From CAYNFH01 sp964396385 (GTDB taxonomy: Bacteria > Armatimonadota > Chthonomonadetes > Chthonomonadales > CAJBBX01): a DNA stretch of 23,259 nucleotides. Below the pieces are notes generated by a model, which was given only the letters and a program-made list of their open reading frames with translations, did not search any database and was not told the DNA's origin. The translations under genes and the position numbers were made by a program. Shown piece after piece: positions 15,863-22,143 of this stretch (the stretch's first letter is position 1; every line of letters starts with the position of its first letter). The stretch is taken from positions 1 to 23,259 of the forward strand of contig CAYNFH010000098.1 in NCBI GenBank assembly GCA_964396385.1. The letters are read 5' to 3'.

Positions 15863-16114
15863 CTACTTCGCGGCCCGCCGCACCATCTTGAACAGCAGCC
15901 CGACGCCGATAAGGATGGCGAAGATGGTCACCGCCACCGGGAGAACGGAAGTGACGACGCCGCCGAGCGACGTTACCGCCGTCTGCGTCCGACCCGTCCA
16001 GTCAATGGACGGAGCCGCCCAGCCGCCACCCTGCGCGAACGCCGGGACCGCCGCGACGATGCATAGTGCGAGAGCGCAGAGAGCGCCCACGAGCCGAGAA
16101 CGAAGAGAACGCAT
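15863..16114 (-). CDS. Major coat protein (pVIII-like)
   Basis: An 83-aa precursor. Residues 1-27 are a signal peptide: basic start (RSLRSR), hydrophobic core (LVGALCALALCIVAAV) and PAFA cleavage site. The mature protein would be 56 residues, about the 50-residue size of filamentous phage coats: a polar amphipathic N-terminus (QGGGWAAPSIDWTGRTQTAV), a membrane helix (VLPVAVTIFAILIGVGLLF) and a basic C-terminus (KMVRRAAK) that would contact DNA inside the virion. AGAAGGGGTAGGA precedes the ATG. It is followed by a strong terminator and preceded by small genes at 12-bp spacing. This is the clearest structural marker of an inovirus in the window. Confidence 0.9.
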   Translation of the reverse strand: MRSLRSRLVGALCALALCIVAAVPAFAQGGGWAAPSIDWTGRTQTAVTSLGGVVTSVLPVAVTIFAILIGVGLLFKMVRRAAK

Positions 16115-16126
16115 GTCCTACCCCTT

Positions 16127-16276
16127 CTATCCCCTCTGCGGGGGATTTAACAGCAGCGCGATAAGCCGCACTGCTCCCGCCGACAGCAGCACCGCCGGCA
16201 AGACCTGATATGCAACGCCCGCTCCGTCTACACCCACCGACGAGAGCCAGGCAGCAACGTACTGGCTAGCGGTCAT
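16127..16276 (-). CDS. 49-aa small protein in the pVII/pIX position
   Basis: A short ORF beginning MTASQYVAAWLSSVGVDGAG with a hydrophobic C-terminal half (VLPAVLLSAGAVRLIALLL) ending NPPQRG. Its ATG overlaps the end of the preceding 36-aa gene by 11 bp, and the coat gene follows after 12 bp. Ff phages have tiny hydrophobic gene VII and IX proteins at this place, which cap the leading virion end; the assignment here is by position and size only. Confidence 0.65.
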   Translation of the reverse strand: MTASQYVAAWLSSVGVDGAGVAYQVLPAVLLSAGAVRLIALLLNPPQRG

Positions 16277-16376
16277 TGGTCGCCGATCCCAGGATGCGCC
16301 GCAGAATGATGTAGCCGCACTCCAGGAACGTCAGAGTGAACGCGTACCACGCCAGGTACACAGGGAAGCTAACCAC
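16266..16376 (-). CDS. 36-aa membrane protein in the pVII/pIX position
   Basis: A tiny ORF with GTG start at 16376, 2 bp from the preceding stop. The product begins VVSFPVYLAWYAFTLTFLEC and ends with a basic tail (ILRRILGSATNDR). It is close in size to pVII (33 aa) and pIX (32 aa) of Ff phages. A longer in-frame reading to 16469 overlaps the 55-aa gene and is less likely. No family motif is recognisable. Confidence 0.6.
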   Translation of the reverse strand: MVSFPVYLAWYAFTLTFLECGYIILRRILGSATNDR

Positions 16377-16536
16377 CGTTCCGCCTCCAGACCTGGAAGA
16401 AGACCACCGCGCAGAGCAGCACGATAACCCCCTCCAGCAGCACACAGCCACGCGCCAGGAGCATTCCAAGAGCCTGCCCCTGCTGTTGTAGGTCCGCGAC
16501 CGCGCCTAGCAACTGCGTGGCCTGCTGTTCCGTCAC
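16369..16536 (-). CDS. 55-aa single-span membrane protein
   Basis: The GTG start overlaps the ssDNA-binding candidate's stop (GTGA, 16533-16536). The N-terminus is Gln-rich and helical (TEQQATQLLGAVADLQQQ), then a hydrophobic span (CVLLEGVIVLLCAVVFFQVW) and a short RRNGG tail. It is the first of three overlapping tiny genes before the major coat gene, so a minor virion or assembly role is likely, but function is inferred from context only. Confidence 0.65.
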   Translation of the reverse strand: MTEQQATQLLGAVADLQQQGQALGMLLARGCVLLEGVIVLLCAVVFFQVWRRNGG

Positions 16537-16844
16537 TTCCCGTCCGCCTTGGCCGTGAACTGCCAGACGACTTCGCCCAGGTACTCCAGCCCCTTAATCT
16601 TGTCTTGAGGCTTGCCGTCCTTCCCCGGCGTCTTCACCACCCGCGCCGTGTAGCGACCCGGCACCTTGACGCACTGGCCGAACTCGCGCACGTCGAGCCA
16701 GTCCTTGAAGAGCGGATAGCCCTCCATGTTCTCTTCCTGGACTTTCTCCGGGAACGTGTACTGGACGCGCGTCCCTTCGACCCGTTCCCCCGTTTGCCCG
16801 TTCACGAAGTCCACCTTCTCAGCGAACGTCACGACGATTTCCAT
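16533..16844 (-). CDS. Candidate ssDNA-binding protein (pV-like)
   Basis: A 103-aa soluble protein, beta-rich by eye (EIVVTFAEKVDFVN, TRVQYTFPE, GRYTARVVKTPG, LEYLGEVVWQF), without membrane segments. Size and place, just upstream of the tiny virion-protein genes and the major coat gene, match gene V proteins, which coat the phage ssDNA before packaging. AAGGACGGG lies upstream of the ATG at 16844. No diagnostic motif was seen, so the assignment is by synteny and fold impression. It overlaps the preceding gene by 26 bp. Confidence 0.6.
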   Translation of the reverse strand: MEIVVTFAEKVDFVNGQTGERVEGTRVQYTFPEKVQEENMEGYPLFKDWLDVREFGQCVKVPGRYTARVVKTPGKDGKPQDKIKGLEYLGEVVWQFTAKADGK

Positions 16845-17211
16845 GTAACCCGTCCTTCCTTCTTGCCTGTTTGGTTAGCCGCAGACCGCCGATTCCGATG
16901 TAGGAGAGCCGGTAGCCCGACCACTCCACGAACTCCAGAGCATCATCCACGGGAACATCCAGTTCATCGAGGGAGTGTTGAAGAGGGGAGCGGTTCGGCC
17001 GCAGCGCCCATATCTGGCCCCACGGCCCCGGAACGTCCAAGTCGGTAACCCGGTACTCCAGCCCTTGAAGCGCCAACCACCGTTCCATACCTGCAACAGT
17101 GTCGAACGCCCCGACAAGCTGGGCCCGCGCACCGAACGACACCCGCCCCGCCCGGACAGACGCGCCCCGCAGAGCGTAGACCTTGAACCGTTTTCCGCCC
17201 TGTGAGGACAC
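16819..17211 (-). CDS. Unknown basic protein, first gene of the phage operon
   Basis: A 130-aa protein I do not recognise. It is basic at both ends (GGKRFKVYALRG at the start; LTKQARRKDGLHGNRRDVR at the end). The middle includes DTVAGMERWLALQGLEYRVTDLDVPGPWGQIWALRP and an acidic patch (DELDVPVDDALEFVEW). I chose GTG 17211 because GGAGG lies about seven bases before it and because the longer TTG start (17253) would fall at the predicted transcription start. In many inoviruses the replication initiator precedes the ssDNA-binding gene; this protein has that place but shows no HUH motif and is too short for a known Rep. It may be a novel replication, binding or regulatory factor. Confidence 0.55.
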   Translation of the reverse strand: MSSQGGKRFKVYALRGASVRAGRVSFGARAQLVGAFDTVAGMERWLALQGLEYRVTDLDVPGPWGQIWALRPNRSPLQHSLDELDVPVDDALEFVEWSGYRLSYIGIGGLRLTKQARRKDGLHGNRRDVR

Positions 17212-17254
17212 GCCGAGCCTCCATCCGAAACGGCGACCAAGCAACCTTACCAAG

Positions 17255-17284
17255 AGTATATCATAGATGCTACCATACCTGCAA
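17255..17284 (-). promoter_or_regulatory. Promoter of the phage structural operon with embedded GGTAGCA site
   Basis: Reading the - strand: TTGCAG (17284-17279), an 18-bp spacer, then TATACT (17260-17255, 5/6 match to TATAAT). The spacer contains GGTATGGTAGCA, with GGTAGCA at 17274-17268, the heptamer also found at the element's left end and ahead of the transposase gene. A protein bound there would block RNA polymerase. Confidence 0.55.
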
Positions 17285-17320
17285 GCGTCATGCTACGCTG
17301 TGGCCCTCCTCCCCTGCCCC

Positions 17321-17361
17321 CACACATTGACAGGTCCCAACGGCCGACCTATCAATGTGTG
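17321..17361. repeat. Hairpin A, 15-bp stem (14/15), loop of the CAACGGCCG type
   Basis: Arms CACACATTGACAGGT (17321-17335) and ACCTATCAATGTGTG (17347-17361) pair at 14 of 15 positions. The top of the stem plus loop reads GGTCCCAACGGCCGACC, closely related to hairpin B. Confidence 0.75.
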
Positions 17362-17430
17362 CCGCCCACCCTGACCGGCATCAAGCCAAGGACACTGACC
17401 GGGCCGGACTCGAACAGGCGAGCCGTCCAA

Positions 17431-17467
17431 GAATTACCAGGGTCCGAACAGCCGACCCGGGTAATTC
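17431..17467. repeat. Hairpin B, 14-bp stem (13/14), related loop
   Basis: Arms GAATTACCAGGGTC (17431-17444) and GACCCGGGTAATTC (17454-17467). The apical part GGTCCGAACAGCCGACC differs from hairpin A at two positions although the lower stems are unrelated. A third weaker relative, with CGAACAG at its core, is at 17406-17424. Confidence 0.75.
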
Positions 17468-17496
17468 TCGCAAGGCTCTTAGGGAGCGTGTGGTAT

Positions 17497-17533
17497 GGCA
17501 CCGCCGGGGCGGAAAGGCTGCCCCGCCGGAGCC
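17497..17533. repeat. Hairpin C, GC-rich 14-bp stem (12/14)
   Basis: Arms GGCACCGCCGGGGC (17497-17510) and GCCCCGCCGGAGCC (17520-17533) around a GGAAAGGCT loop. Its loop is unlike those of hairpins A and B. Confidence 0.65.
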
Positions 17534-17613
17534 ATAGGAGCCGGAAGCCGAACACCCGCTTTCGGTACTGCACACTGTCGCGGCGGGGTGGGTCGCTGTT
17601 GAAGGTATGCTCC

Positions 17614-17708
17614 GGGCCGGAACCCGTCAAGGGCCGGTACGTGTTTTTGCGACGATGAGGCTGTCGCAAAAACCCATACCGGAAGGCCCCCTTGACTGAA
17701 CCCGGCCC
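17614..17708. repeat. Hairpin D, 95-nt long near-palindrome, candidate packaging signal
   Basis: The apical stem GTTTTTGCGAC / GTCGCAAAAAC (17643-17653, 17663-17673) is perfect over 11 bp with loop GATGAGGCT. The stem continues outward imperfectly through CCGGTA/TACCGG, GTCAAGGG/CCCTTGAC and GGGCCGG/CCGGCCC. It is the longest foldback in the window. A long hairpin as packaging signal is established for Ff phages; its use here is inference. Confidence 0.75.
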
Positions 17709-17785
17709 TCCGCATGAACCGGAGAGCGACCCCACCCCCGCTCCGCCGAAACAGTGTGAGGGGAGGGGGAGGAGGGGAGCGTCGG

Positions 17786-17848
17786 CGTCCCGGTACTTCT
17801 GCCGGGACGGGAGGGAGCCGCCGGCCACGTACATCTACGAGCCGGCGG
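17786..17848. repeat. Hairpins E and F, two 8-bp perfect stems
   Basis: E: CGTCCCGG (17786-17793) with CCGGGACG (17802-17809). F: CCGCCGGC (17818-17825) with GCCGGCGG (17841-17848). Both lie between the purine-rich tract and the transposase promoter area. Confidence 0.6.
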
Positions 17849-17894
17849 TACCACCAGGACTGAGGAATACGGTAACACTGTCAGGCGGCAAATT

Positions 17895-17909
17895 GGTAGC
17901 AGTATGGTA
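17895..17909 (+). promoter_or_regulatory. GGTAGCA-N4-GGTA site before the transposase gene
   Basis: GGTAGCAGTATGGTA lies 48 bp before the transposase ATG and overlaps a weak -10-like TATGGT (17903-17908). The same bipartite pattern abuts the left terminal repeat. Autoregulation by transposase is a natural reading. Confidence 0.5.
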
Positions 17910-17956
17910 ACATTAACTGTACCGCCATACAGCAACCGAGAGGAACCGCCCGCAGG

Positions 17957-19363
17957 ATGCCCGCTCCGCAAGCCGCGACACCGAACGACAAGCGCGCTCT
18001 TGTCTGCAAGCTACTGACGGACCCCTTTCCGCCGACCAACGCGCGCATCGCCGTGATTGCGGAAGTTTCCGAGCGCACCGTCATTCGGCTGAAGCAGCAG
18101 CTACAGAACCTCGGCGTGGAGTACGTGCCGGACGGACGCGCACGGTCAGGACGGCGCACCGTCTTTGACAAGGCATGGACCCGCATAGAGGAACTGAAGA
18201 AGCAGAACCCTCGGTACGGCGGCCGGGAGCTTTGGGCGTACCTTGTGGGGGAAGGCGAGTTCCGGGAAGACGAACTCCCCTCGGTGGGCCGGATTGACGG
18301 CTGGCTCTCGGAAAGGAAACTGACGGTGAAGGTGGCGCGCACCGGCAAGACCGATAAACTCCCGTACCTCCAGGAGCCGGTCACGGCCCCGCTCGACCGC
18401 GTAGGCATGGACGGAGTGTATCCCTTCCTGACCCGCTCCGGCGCACAGAAACTCCAGTGCGTAGACGTGCGGGACTGGTATTCGGGAGCCGTCTATATCG
18501 AACCGTTCCCCTACTTCAACCCGCAGCAAGCCTACATGGTCGGCCTGGACCAACGCGCCTTCGCCGGCGTCTTCCTCCGGTTCGTGGACCATATCGGCCT
18601 GCCGAAAGTCCTTGTTCTGGACAACGGACTAGGCCAGATTATCGACCGTGGACACCTGCCGCAGATAGCCCGCTTCGCGCTGGAACTTGGCGTGACCGTG
18701 GAATGGGAGCCGTATGGCCGACCGTGGAAATCCGGCGCGGTAGAACGCTGGCACCGGGACCTTCAGAAGTGGTACGCCGACCGCAAGAGCGAAGCCACCA
18801 CCATTCAGAAGGCAGCCGCCATGCTGAAGGGACGGGCGAACTTCGTAAATCACCACTGGCCCCGCCGTCAGTTCAATAACCAGCCCGCCGCCCGCCACAT
18901 GACCATCAAGCCCATCAAGACCGACGAGCCCGCCCTCTACCCCGAAGCTATGGGAATGGGCGAGCTCTCACGCCCCGGCATCGTGCGGATGCAGCGCACC
19001 GTCGAGACGGGCGGTCTTGTGCAGCTTCACGGCAACGAGTACTTCCGCGTCTCAGACCTCCTGGTAGGCGGATACGTCCGGATCTCCTTCCAGGTACAGC
19101 CGCGCGCCCAACTCGGTATCGGGACGGTGGAAGACGGGAAGGGGAACGTGGTAGCGACGTTTCAGCACCACGTAGACGCGCCCCGCCCCGACGGCTGGAA
19201 CTGCCTGGTAAACAACGTGAAGCTAATCCAGTTCCACGGAGAAGGGGACTGCCGGGGGAATTGGTCGCAGTCCATGCACGACGAGCAGGTACGCCGCATC
19301 ATGAAGCGGGACCGCGCGAAGGGTATCACCCGCGCGAACGAAGAATGGGAAGGCCAGCCATGA
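17957..19363 (+). CDS. DDE transposase/integrase (rve, Mu-like)
   Basis: A 468-aa recombinase expected to cut and join the element's ends. The N-terminus has two helix-turn-helix regions (TNARIAVIAEVSERTVIRLKQ; RYGGRELWAYL...PSVGRIDGWLSERKL). The RNase H-like core has Asp152 (RVGMDGVY), Asp222 (VLVLDNGLG) and Glu263 (SGAVERWHRDL), a complete DDE triad with family-typical flanks. A C-terminal beta-barrel-like part (LVQLHGNEYFRVSDLLVGGYVRISF) resembles Mu/TnsB-type transposase C-termini. That and the 5-bp target duplication favour Mu/TnsB affinity over IS481/IS3, but this needs a profile search. No MuB/TnsC-like ATPase gene is present. It is divergent from the phage operon. GAGGAAC lies 10-16 bases upstream of the ATG. 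Confidence 0.9.
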   Translation: MPAPQAATPNDKRALVCKLLTDPFPPTNARIAVIAEVSERTVIRLKQQLQNLGVEYVPDGRARSGRRTVFDKAWTRIEELKKQNPRYGGRELWAYLVGEGEFREDELPSVGRIDGWLSERKLTVKVARTGKTDKLPYLQEPVTAPLDRVGMDGVYPFLTRSGAQKLQCVDVRDWYSGAVYIEPFPYFNPQQAYMVGLDQRAFAGVFLRFVDHIGLPKVLVLDNGLGQIIDRGHLPQIARFALELGVTVEWEPYGRPWKSGAVERWHRDLQKWYADRKSEATTIQKAAAMLKGRANFVNHHWPRRQFNNQPAARHMTIKPIKTDEPALYPEAMGMGELSRPGIVRMQRTVETGGLVQLHGNEYFRVSDLLVGGYVRISFQVQPRAQLGIGTVEDGKGNVVATFQHHVDAPRPDGWNCLVNNVKLIQFHGEGDCRGNWSQSMHDEQVRRIMKRDRAKGITRANEEWEGQP

Positions 19364-19572
19364 ACACGCCGGCCCTTCTCTTCTTCTACCTCCTGTGCGA
19401 AGCCGCCCTCGGCATCGCGGCCGGTCTTATCCTGGCCGCGCTACGCATTGAGCCGCCCCACTTCACTAGACCGCCGATAACACGAACCGGGAGTTCCAGA
19501 GTAATGCGGACCTCGACCTCCACGCCGAACGTGAGCCTTAGCCAAGCATGGCCATTGCCGCCGGGGTATTGA
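19360..19572 (+). CDS. Small membrane protein coupled to the transposase
   Basis: A 70-aa ORF whose ATG overlaps the transposase stop (ATGA). The N-terminal half is a membrane segment (ALLFFYLLCEAALGIAAGLILAAL). The rest is polar and Ser/Thr-rich. The overlap and the hydrophobic helix support expression, but the C-terminal part has low-information composition and the end may be fortuitous. It could be a membrane partner or a remnant of a longer gene. Confidence 0.5.
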   Translation: MNTPALLFFYLLCEAALGIAAGLILAALRIEPPHFTRPPITRTGSSRVMRTSTSTPNVSLSQAWPLPPGY

Positions 19573-19573
19573 A

Positions 19574-20530
19574 CTACGGGGTGGGTATCTCCGTGTCAAA
19601 GTAACGCGACTCGTATCCCCCTACGTGGTCAGGGTCGCCCACGTAGATGTACTCTATGCGCGTCGCTGCCCAACTGAACGCTTCGTTACGAGTCGGTGGT
19701 CCGGTTTCGTAGCTGTTCAACGCGGTGCTGAACTTCCTTGTCCCCTCCAGGAACGGAGCCTGTTGATTACCGCCTTCCATGGCGATATATGTGCCTCCCT
19801 GGAGGTGGCCACGCAGCCTTATGGGCAAGCCGGGGAGCCGGACATAAAAGCCATTTGGGTCTTTCCAAAACAGTGACTGGAAACTAAGGCTGTAGCATAG
19901 CGTTTTCGGCTTTTCCCTTTCGCCGCCGAGATACTTCCAAATATCGCCGGCAGCCAGTGCGGGCCCCGCATCCATTCGCCCCTGATAATTCATCATGTGC
20001 ATCGGGTCCCAAAGACTAATCCCGATATCGATTACCTTGCGATTTGCTTCGTCCTTTGGGTCGAAGGAATAGGTCGGATTGAAGGGGTTGTCGCGGCTTG
20101 CTCGGACCTTTATGTCGCTGAACCAGAATTCAACGAAATACGGCCCCGATGGATGATACGAGTATGCTAGACCTCCCGGCTTCTCCATATCGCGGCCCCC
20201 CACATCAGGTGGGGGTCCGAAGGCCGCCACTACATCATCCTTCTTCTTACCAAGTAGGCGGATAGCCTTGAGGAACGTCTGTGCCCATTCCGGCTTTGCG
20301 GGCACGGCGGACGGAACGGTCGCCCCGGGCGTTACTCCTCCTTGTCGCTCCTGAGCAACTAGCTGTGCTCCTTGGGTTTGTAACTTGGTGATCAGCGGTC
20401 TAATCTTGGCTAGGTTAGCTGCACGCTCTGCCTCGGTTTGCCTCTTCTCGGGTTTATCACCTGAGCAGCCGCCTGATGCCAGTAATGCCATGGCTAGTGC
20501 CGAACACCACAGCCTTAACGAATAGCGCAT
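19574..20530 (-). CDS. Putative lipoprotein (cargo)
   Basis: A 318-aa protein with an export signal (MRYSLRLWCSALAMALLASG) and a loose lipobox ending GGC at Cys22, followed by a charged linker (SGDKPEKRQTEAERAANLAKIRPLITKLQTQ). A segment LKAIRLLGKKKDDVVAAFGPPPDVGG recalls the small DUF/SmpA-like lipoprotein motif in which a helix precedes FGxP. The C-terminal half is beta-rich (YFVEFWFSDIKV, GFYVRLPGLPIRLRG). The ATG at 20530 has GGGAGG upstream. It is convergent with the transposase unit, 1 bp away, and divergent from the secreted-protein gene. No family is recognised; a surface role such as receptor masking is speculative. Confidence 0.7.
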   Translation of the reverse strand: MRYSLRLWCSALAMALLASGGCSGDKPEKRQTEAERAANLAKIRPLITKLQTQGAQLVAQERQGGVTPGATVPSAVPAKPEWAQTFLKAIRLLGKKKDDVVAAFGPPPDVGGRDMEKPGGLAYSYHPSGPYFVEFWFSDIKVRASRDNPFNPTYSFDPKDEANRKVIDIGISLWDPMHMMNYQGRMDAGPALAAGDIWKYLGGEREKPKTLCYSLSFQSLFWKDPNGFYVRLPGLPIRLRGHLQGGTYIAMEGGNQQAPFLEGTRKFSTALNSYETGPPTRNEAFSWAATRIEYIYVGDPDHVGGYESRYFDTEIPTP

Positions 20531-20880
20531 GCCTGCCGCCTCCCTTTCTGTCTCCTCCTCGTCAGACCGAGTACAGCACGGGACCACCCAATTTATCAGA
20601 AAGCGGAGGACGGTGTCAAGCGCTCCTGACCAACCGAAACCCCGCCGCGTGTCTACCTAAGGCGTCATCGCTAGGTGGCAGGTTTCGTCATGCCCTCGGA
20701 TGCCCGCACCTGCGGAAAGGTAAAGGCGGCCAACGCCTCGAATCCTGTGCCGAGAGGTTCCATGCCGCAACGCTTCGTCGCCAGATGCGCGAAGCACTAG
20801 CACCTGCTCCATTCGCAAGAGTGACCGGCGGGGGTAACCGCCGGTTGAGCAGCACACTGACAGAACCATGGGAGGAAGTC
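20531..20880. other. 350-bp divergent intergenic region between cargo genes
   Basis: It must contain the start signals of the lipoprotein (-) and secreted-protein (+) genes. Ribosome-binding sites are visible at both edges (GGGAGG near 20540; GGGAGGAAGTC before 20881). I see no convincing promoter pair, RNA gene or repeat in it. Confidence 0.5.
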
Positions 20881-21921
20881 ATGAATCCATCCAACATCGT
20901 TGCAACCGCCCGTTGCCTGCCGAAGCTCTGGGCACTCGCTGCTTCGGTGCTGCTCGCATGGTGTGACCCCGTAGGCGCGCAGGTAACCGTCAACGGCACA
21001 ATCGCGAGAGTTACGCTCACCAGCGTGCACCTGGTGACAGGCCAGACCTTTAGCAAGGCCGGCTCGGTCACGGTGAACCTCTCGGTCGATTCGTCGGGTA
21101 GCTGGACCGATCTCCACGCTGGAGATTCCGTAAGGCTGACCCTGAACGCCCAACGACAGGTCGTCCGCGTCGAGGTCACTGGTCACCGCATCGCGGGTCG
21201 CATCGAACAATCCCTCACCGAGCTCCGGCCGGTCGAAGGAGACTGGGAGGTATCGAAGGATGTGACAGTGAATGGGCGGGTGTTTGATGTCGCTGGATGT
21301 ACAGACGCCTACGTGGAGTTCAATCGCCGCTTTATTGGGAAGGTCGTATTCGCAAATCGCGAGCATTACGACCTACTGGAGGTGTGGGTCGGTTACCGGG
21401 GTGGCCGGGGAAATGGTAAGAACTGGTTCACCGTGCTAGGCGATGGTGAAGAGCTCTTCAAATCCGAGAAGATGGGCCAGAGTGACCCGGCTGTGAAGGT
21501 GAGCGTAGCAATAAAGGGATACTCAGGTGTCTCATTAATATCGGAAGGCGATGAAGACGTTGGTCACTACAAGTCAGGTGTTTGGGCTAACCCGGTCTTT
21601 GTGCGGCTACCGGCGACGATCCCGGAAGTCGTTGCGCCCGGCATGAATGAGATAATCACGTCCAATACAGCATTTGTGTGGAAGGGCGTGGAGGGAGCAT
21701 CGGGTTACCTGCTGGAGCTCCAGTGTACCTCCTTACTTGACCCCGCCGACCGGAATGCGGCCAATCGGTTCCTGGCTATTCAGGTACCGGGCGGTACTAC
21801 CGTCTACACGTTCGACGTTTCGCGAATGCCGAGAGGAAAGTGGCGGTGGCGGGTACACTCACTGACCAGGACCGGCCTCCTCGGCGAGATGGCGAGTTGG
21901 CGTCAGTTTGTCTCGCGATGA
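20881..21921 (+). CDS. Secreted protein with NPCBM-like domain (cargo)
   Basis: A 346-aa exported protein. The signal peptide covers about residues 1-34 (KLWALAASVLLAWCDPVGAQ, likely cleavage after GA). The central region (about 125-245: VTVNGRVFDVAGCTDAYVEFNRRF, LGDGEELFKSEKM, VKVSVAIKGYSGVSLISEGDED, SGVWANPVFV) resembles the NPCBM/NEW2 carbohydrate-binding beta-sandwich. The C-terminal part (PGMNEIITSNTAFVWKGVEGASGYLLEL...GKWRWRVHSLT) resembles a fibronectin-III-like sandwich. GGGAGGAAGTC directly precedes the ATG; the longer frame to 20476 lacks a signal and is rejected. It is the last gene before the right end. A binding role at the cell surface fits, but the reason a phage carries it is unknown. 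Confidence 0.7.
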   Translation: MNPSNIVATARCLPKLWALAASVLLAWCDPVGAQVTVNGTIARVTLTSVHLVTGQTFSKAGSVTVNLSVDSSGSWTDLHAGDSVRLTLNAQRQVVRVEVTGHRIAGRIEQSLTELRPVEGDWEVSKDVTVNGRVFDVAGCTDAYVEFNRRFIGKVVFANREHYDLLEVWVGYRGGRGNGKNWFTVLGDGEELFKSEKMGQSDPAVKVSVAIKGYSGVSLISEGDEDVGHYKSGVWANPVFVRLPATIPEVVAPGMNEIITSNTAFVWKGVEGASGYLLELQCTSLLDPADRNAANRFLAIQVPGGTTVYTFDVSRMPRGKWRWRVHSLTRTGLLGEMASWRQFVSR

Positions 21922-22143
21922 CTCGCTCTACGACGCTCAGGGCGTGCCGGTACAGTTCGTCCACCCGCCTACCACGGATTTTCCTGTCTTCCCGCAGCCG
22001 GCCTCGACGGTGGCGAATACCACCCCTGGGTACCATTGCGCATTTTAGGCAAACTGGCGAGTATATCACGGGTTCGCCGTCGCTGTCAACTCCCGTCGAG
22101 CCCCTGAAATCCCCGACTGGCGTCTACACCTAGTACATTTTCG
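21922..22143. other. Right subterminal non-coding region with CCTAGTA repeat
   Basis: No gene is visible between the last cargo gene and the right terminal repeat. CTACACCTAGTACATTTT (22124-22141) resembles GCTACCTAGTAAGTTT (8712-8727) near the left end in the same orientation, sharing CCTAGTA. This may be a second class of transposase-binding site. Confidence 0.5.

Larger units (their letters stand above)
17212..17956. other. Hairpin-rich non-coding control region, candidate origin and packaging signal
   Basis: This 745-bp gap separates the - strand phage operon from the + strand transposase gene. I see no credible gene. It contains at least six hairpins (17321-17361, 17431-17467, 17497-17533, 17614-17708, 17786-17809, 17818-17848), a purine-rich tract (about 17756-17780), and the two divergent promoter areas. 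In filamentous phages the main intergenic region holds both strand origins and the packaging hairpin; that role is inferred here from position and structure. Confidence 0.65.

Noticed and set aside
17401..17424. tRNA T-arm-like sequence (CTGTTCGAGTCC on the - strand), possible tRNA 3' end as attachment site
   Set aside because: No acceptor, anticodon or D-arm can be built around it, and the same core recurs in the neighbouring hairpin tips. It is better explained as a member of that repeat family.
17290..17910. Possible proteins encoded across the intergenic region (for example 17290-17658 and 17692-17910, + strand)
   Set aside because: Pro/Arg-rich low-complexity translations, no ribosome-binding sites, and they run straight through the hairpins.
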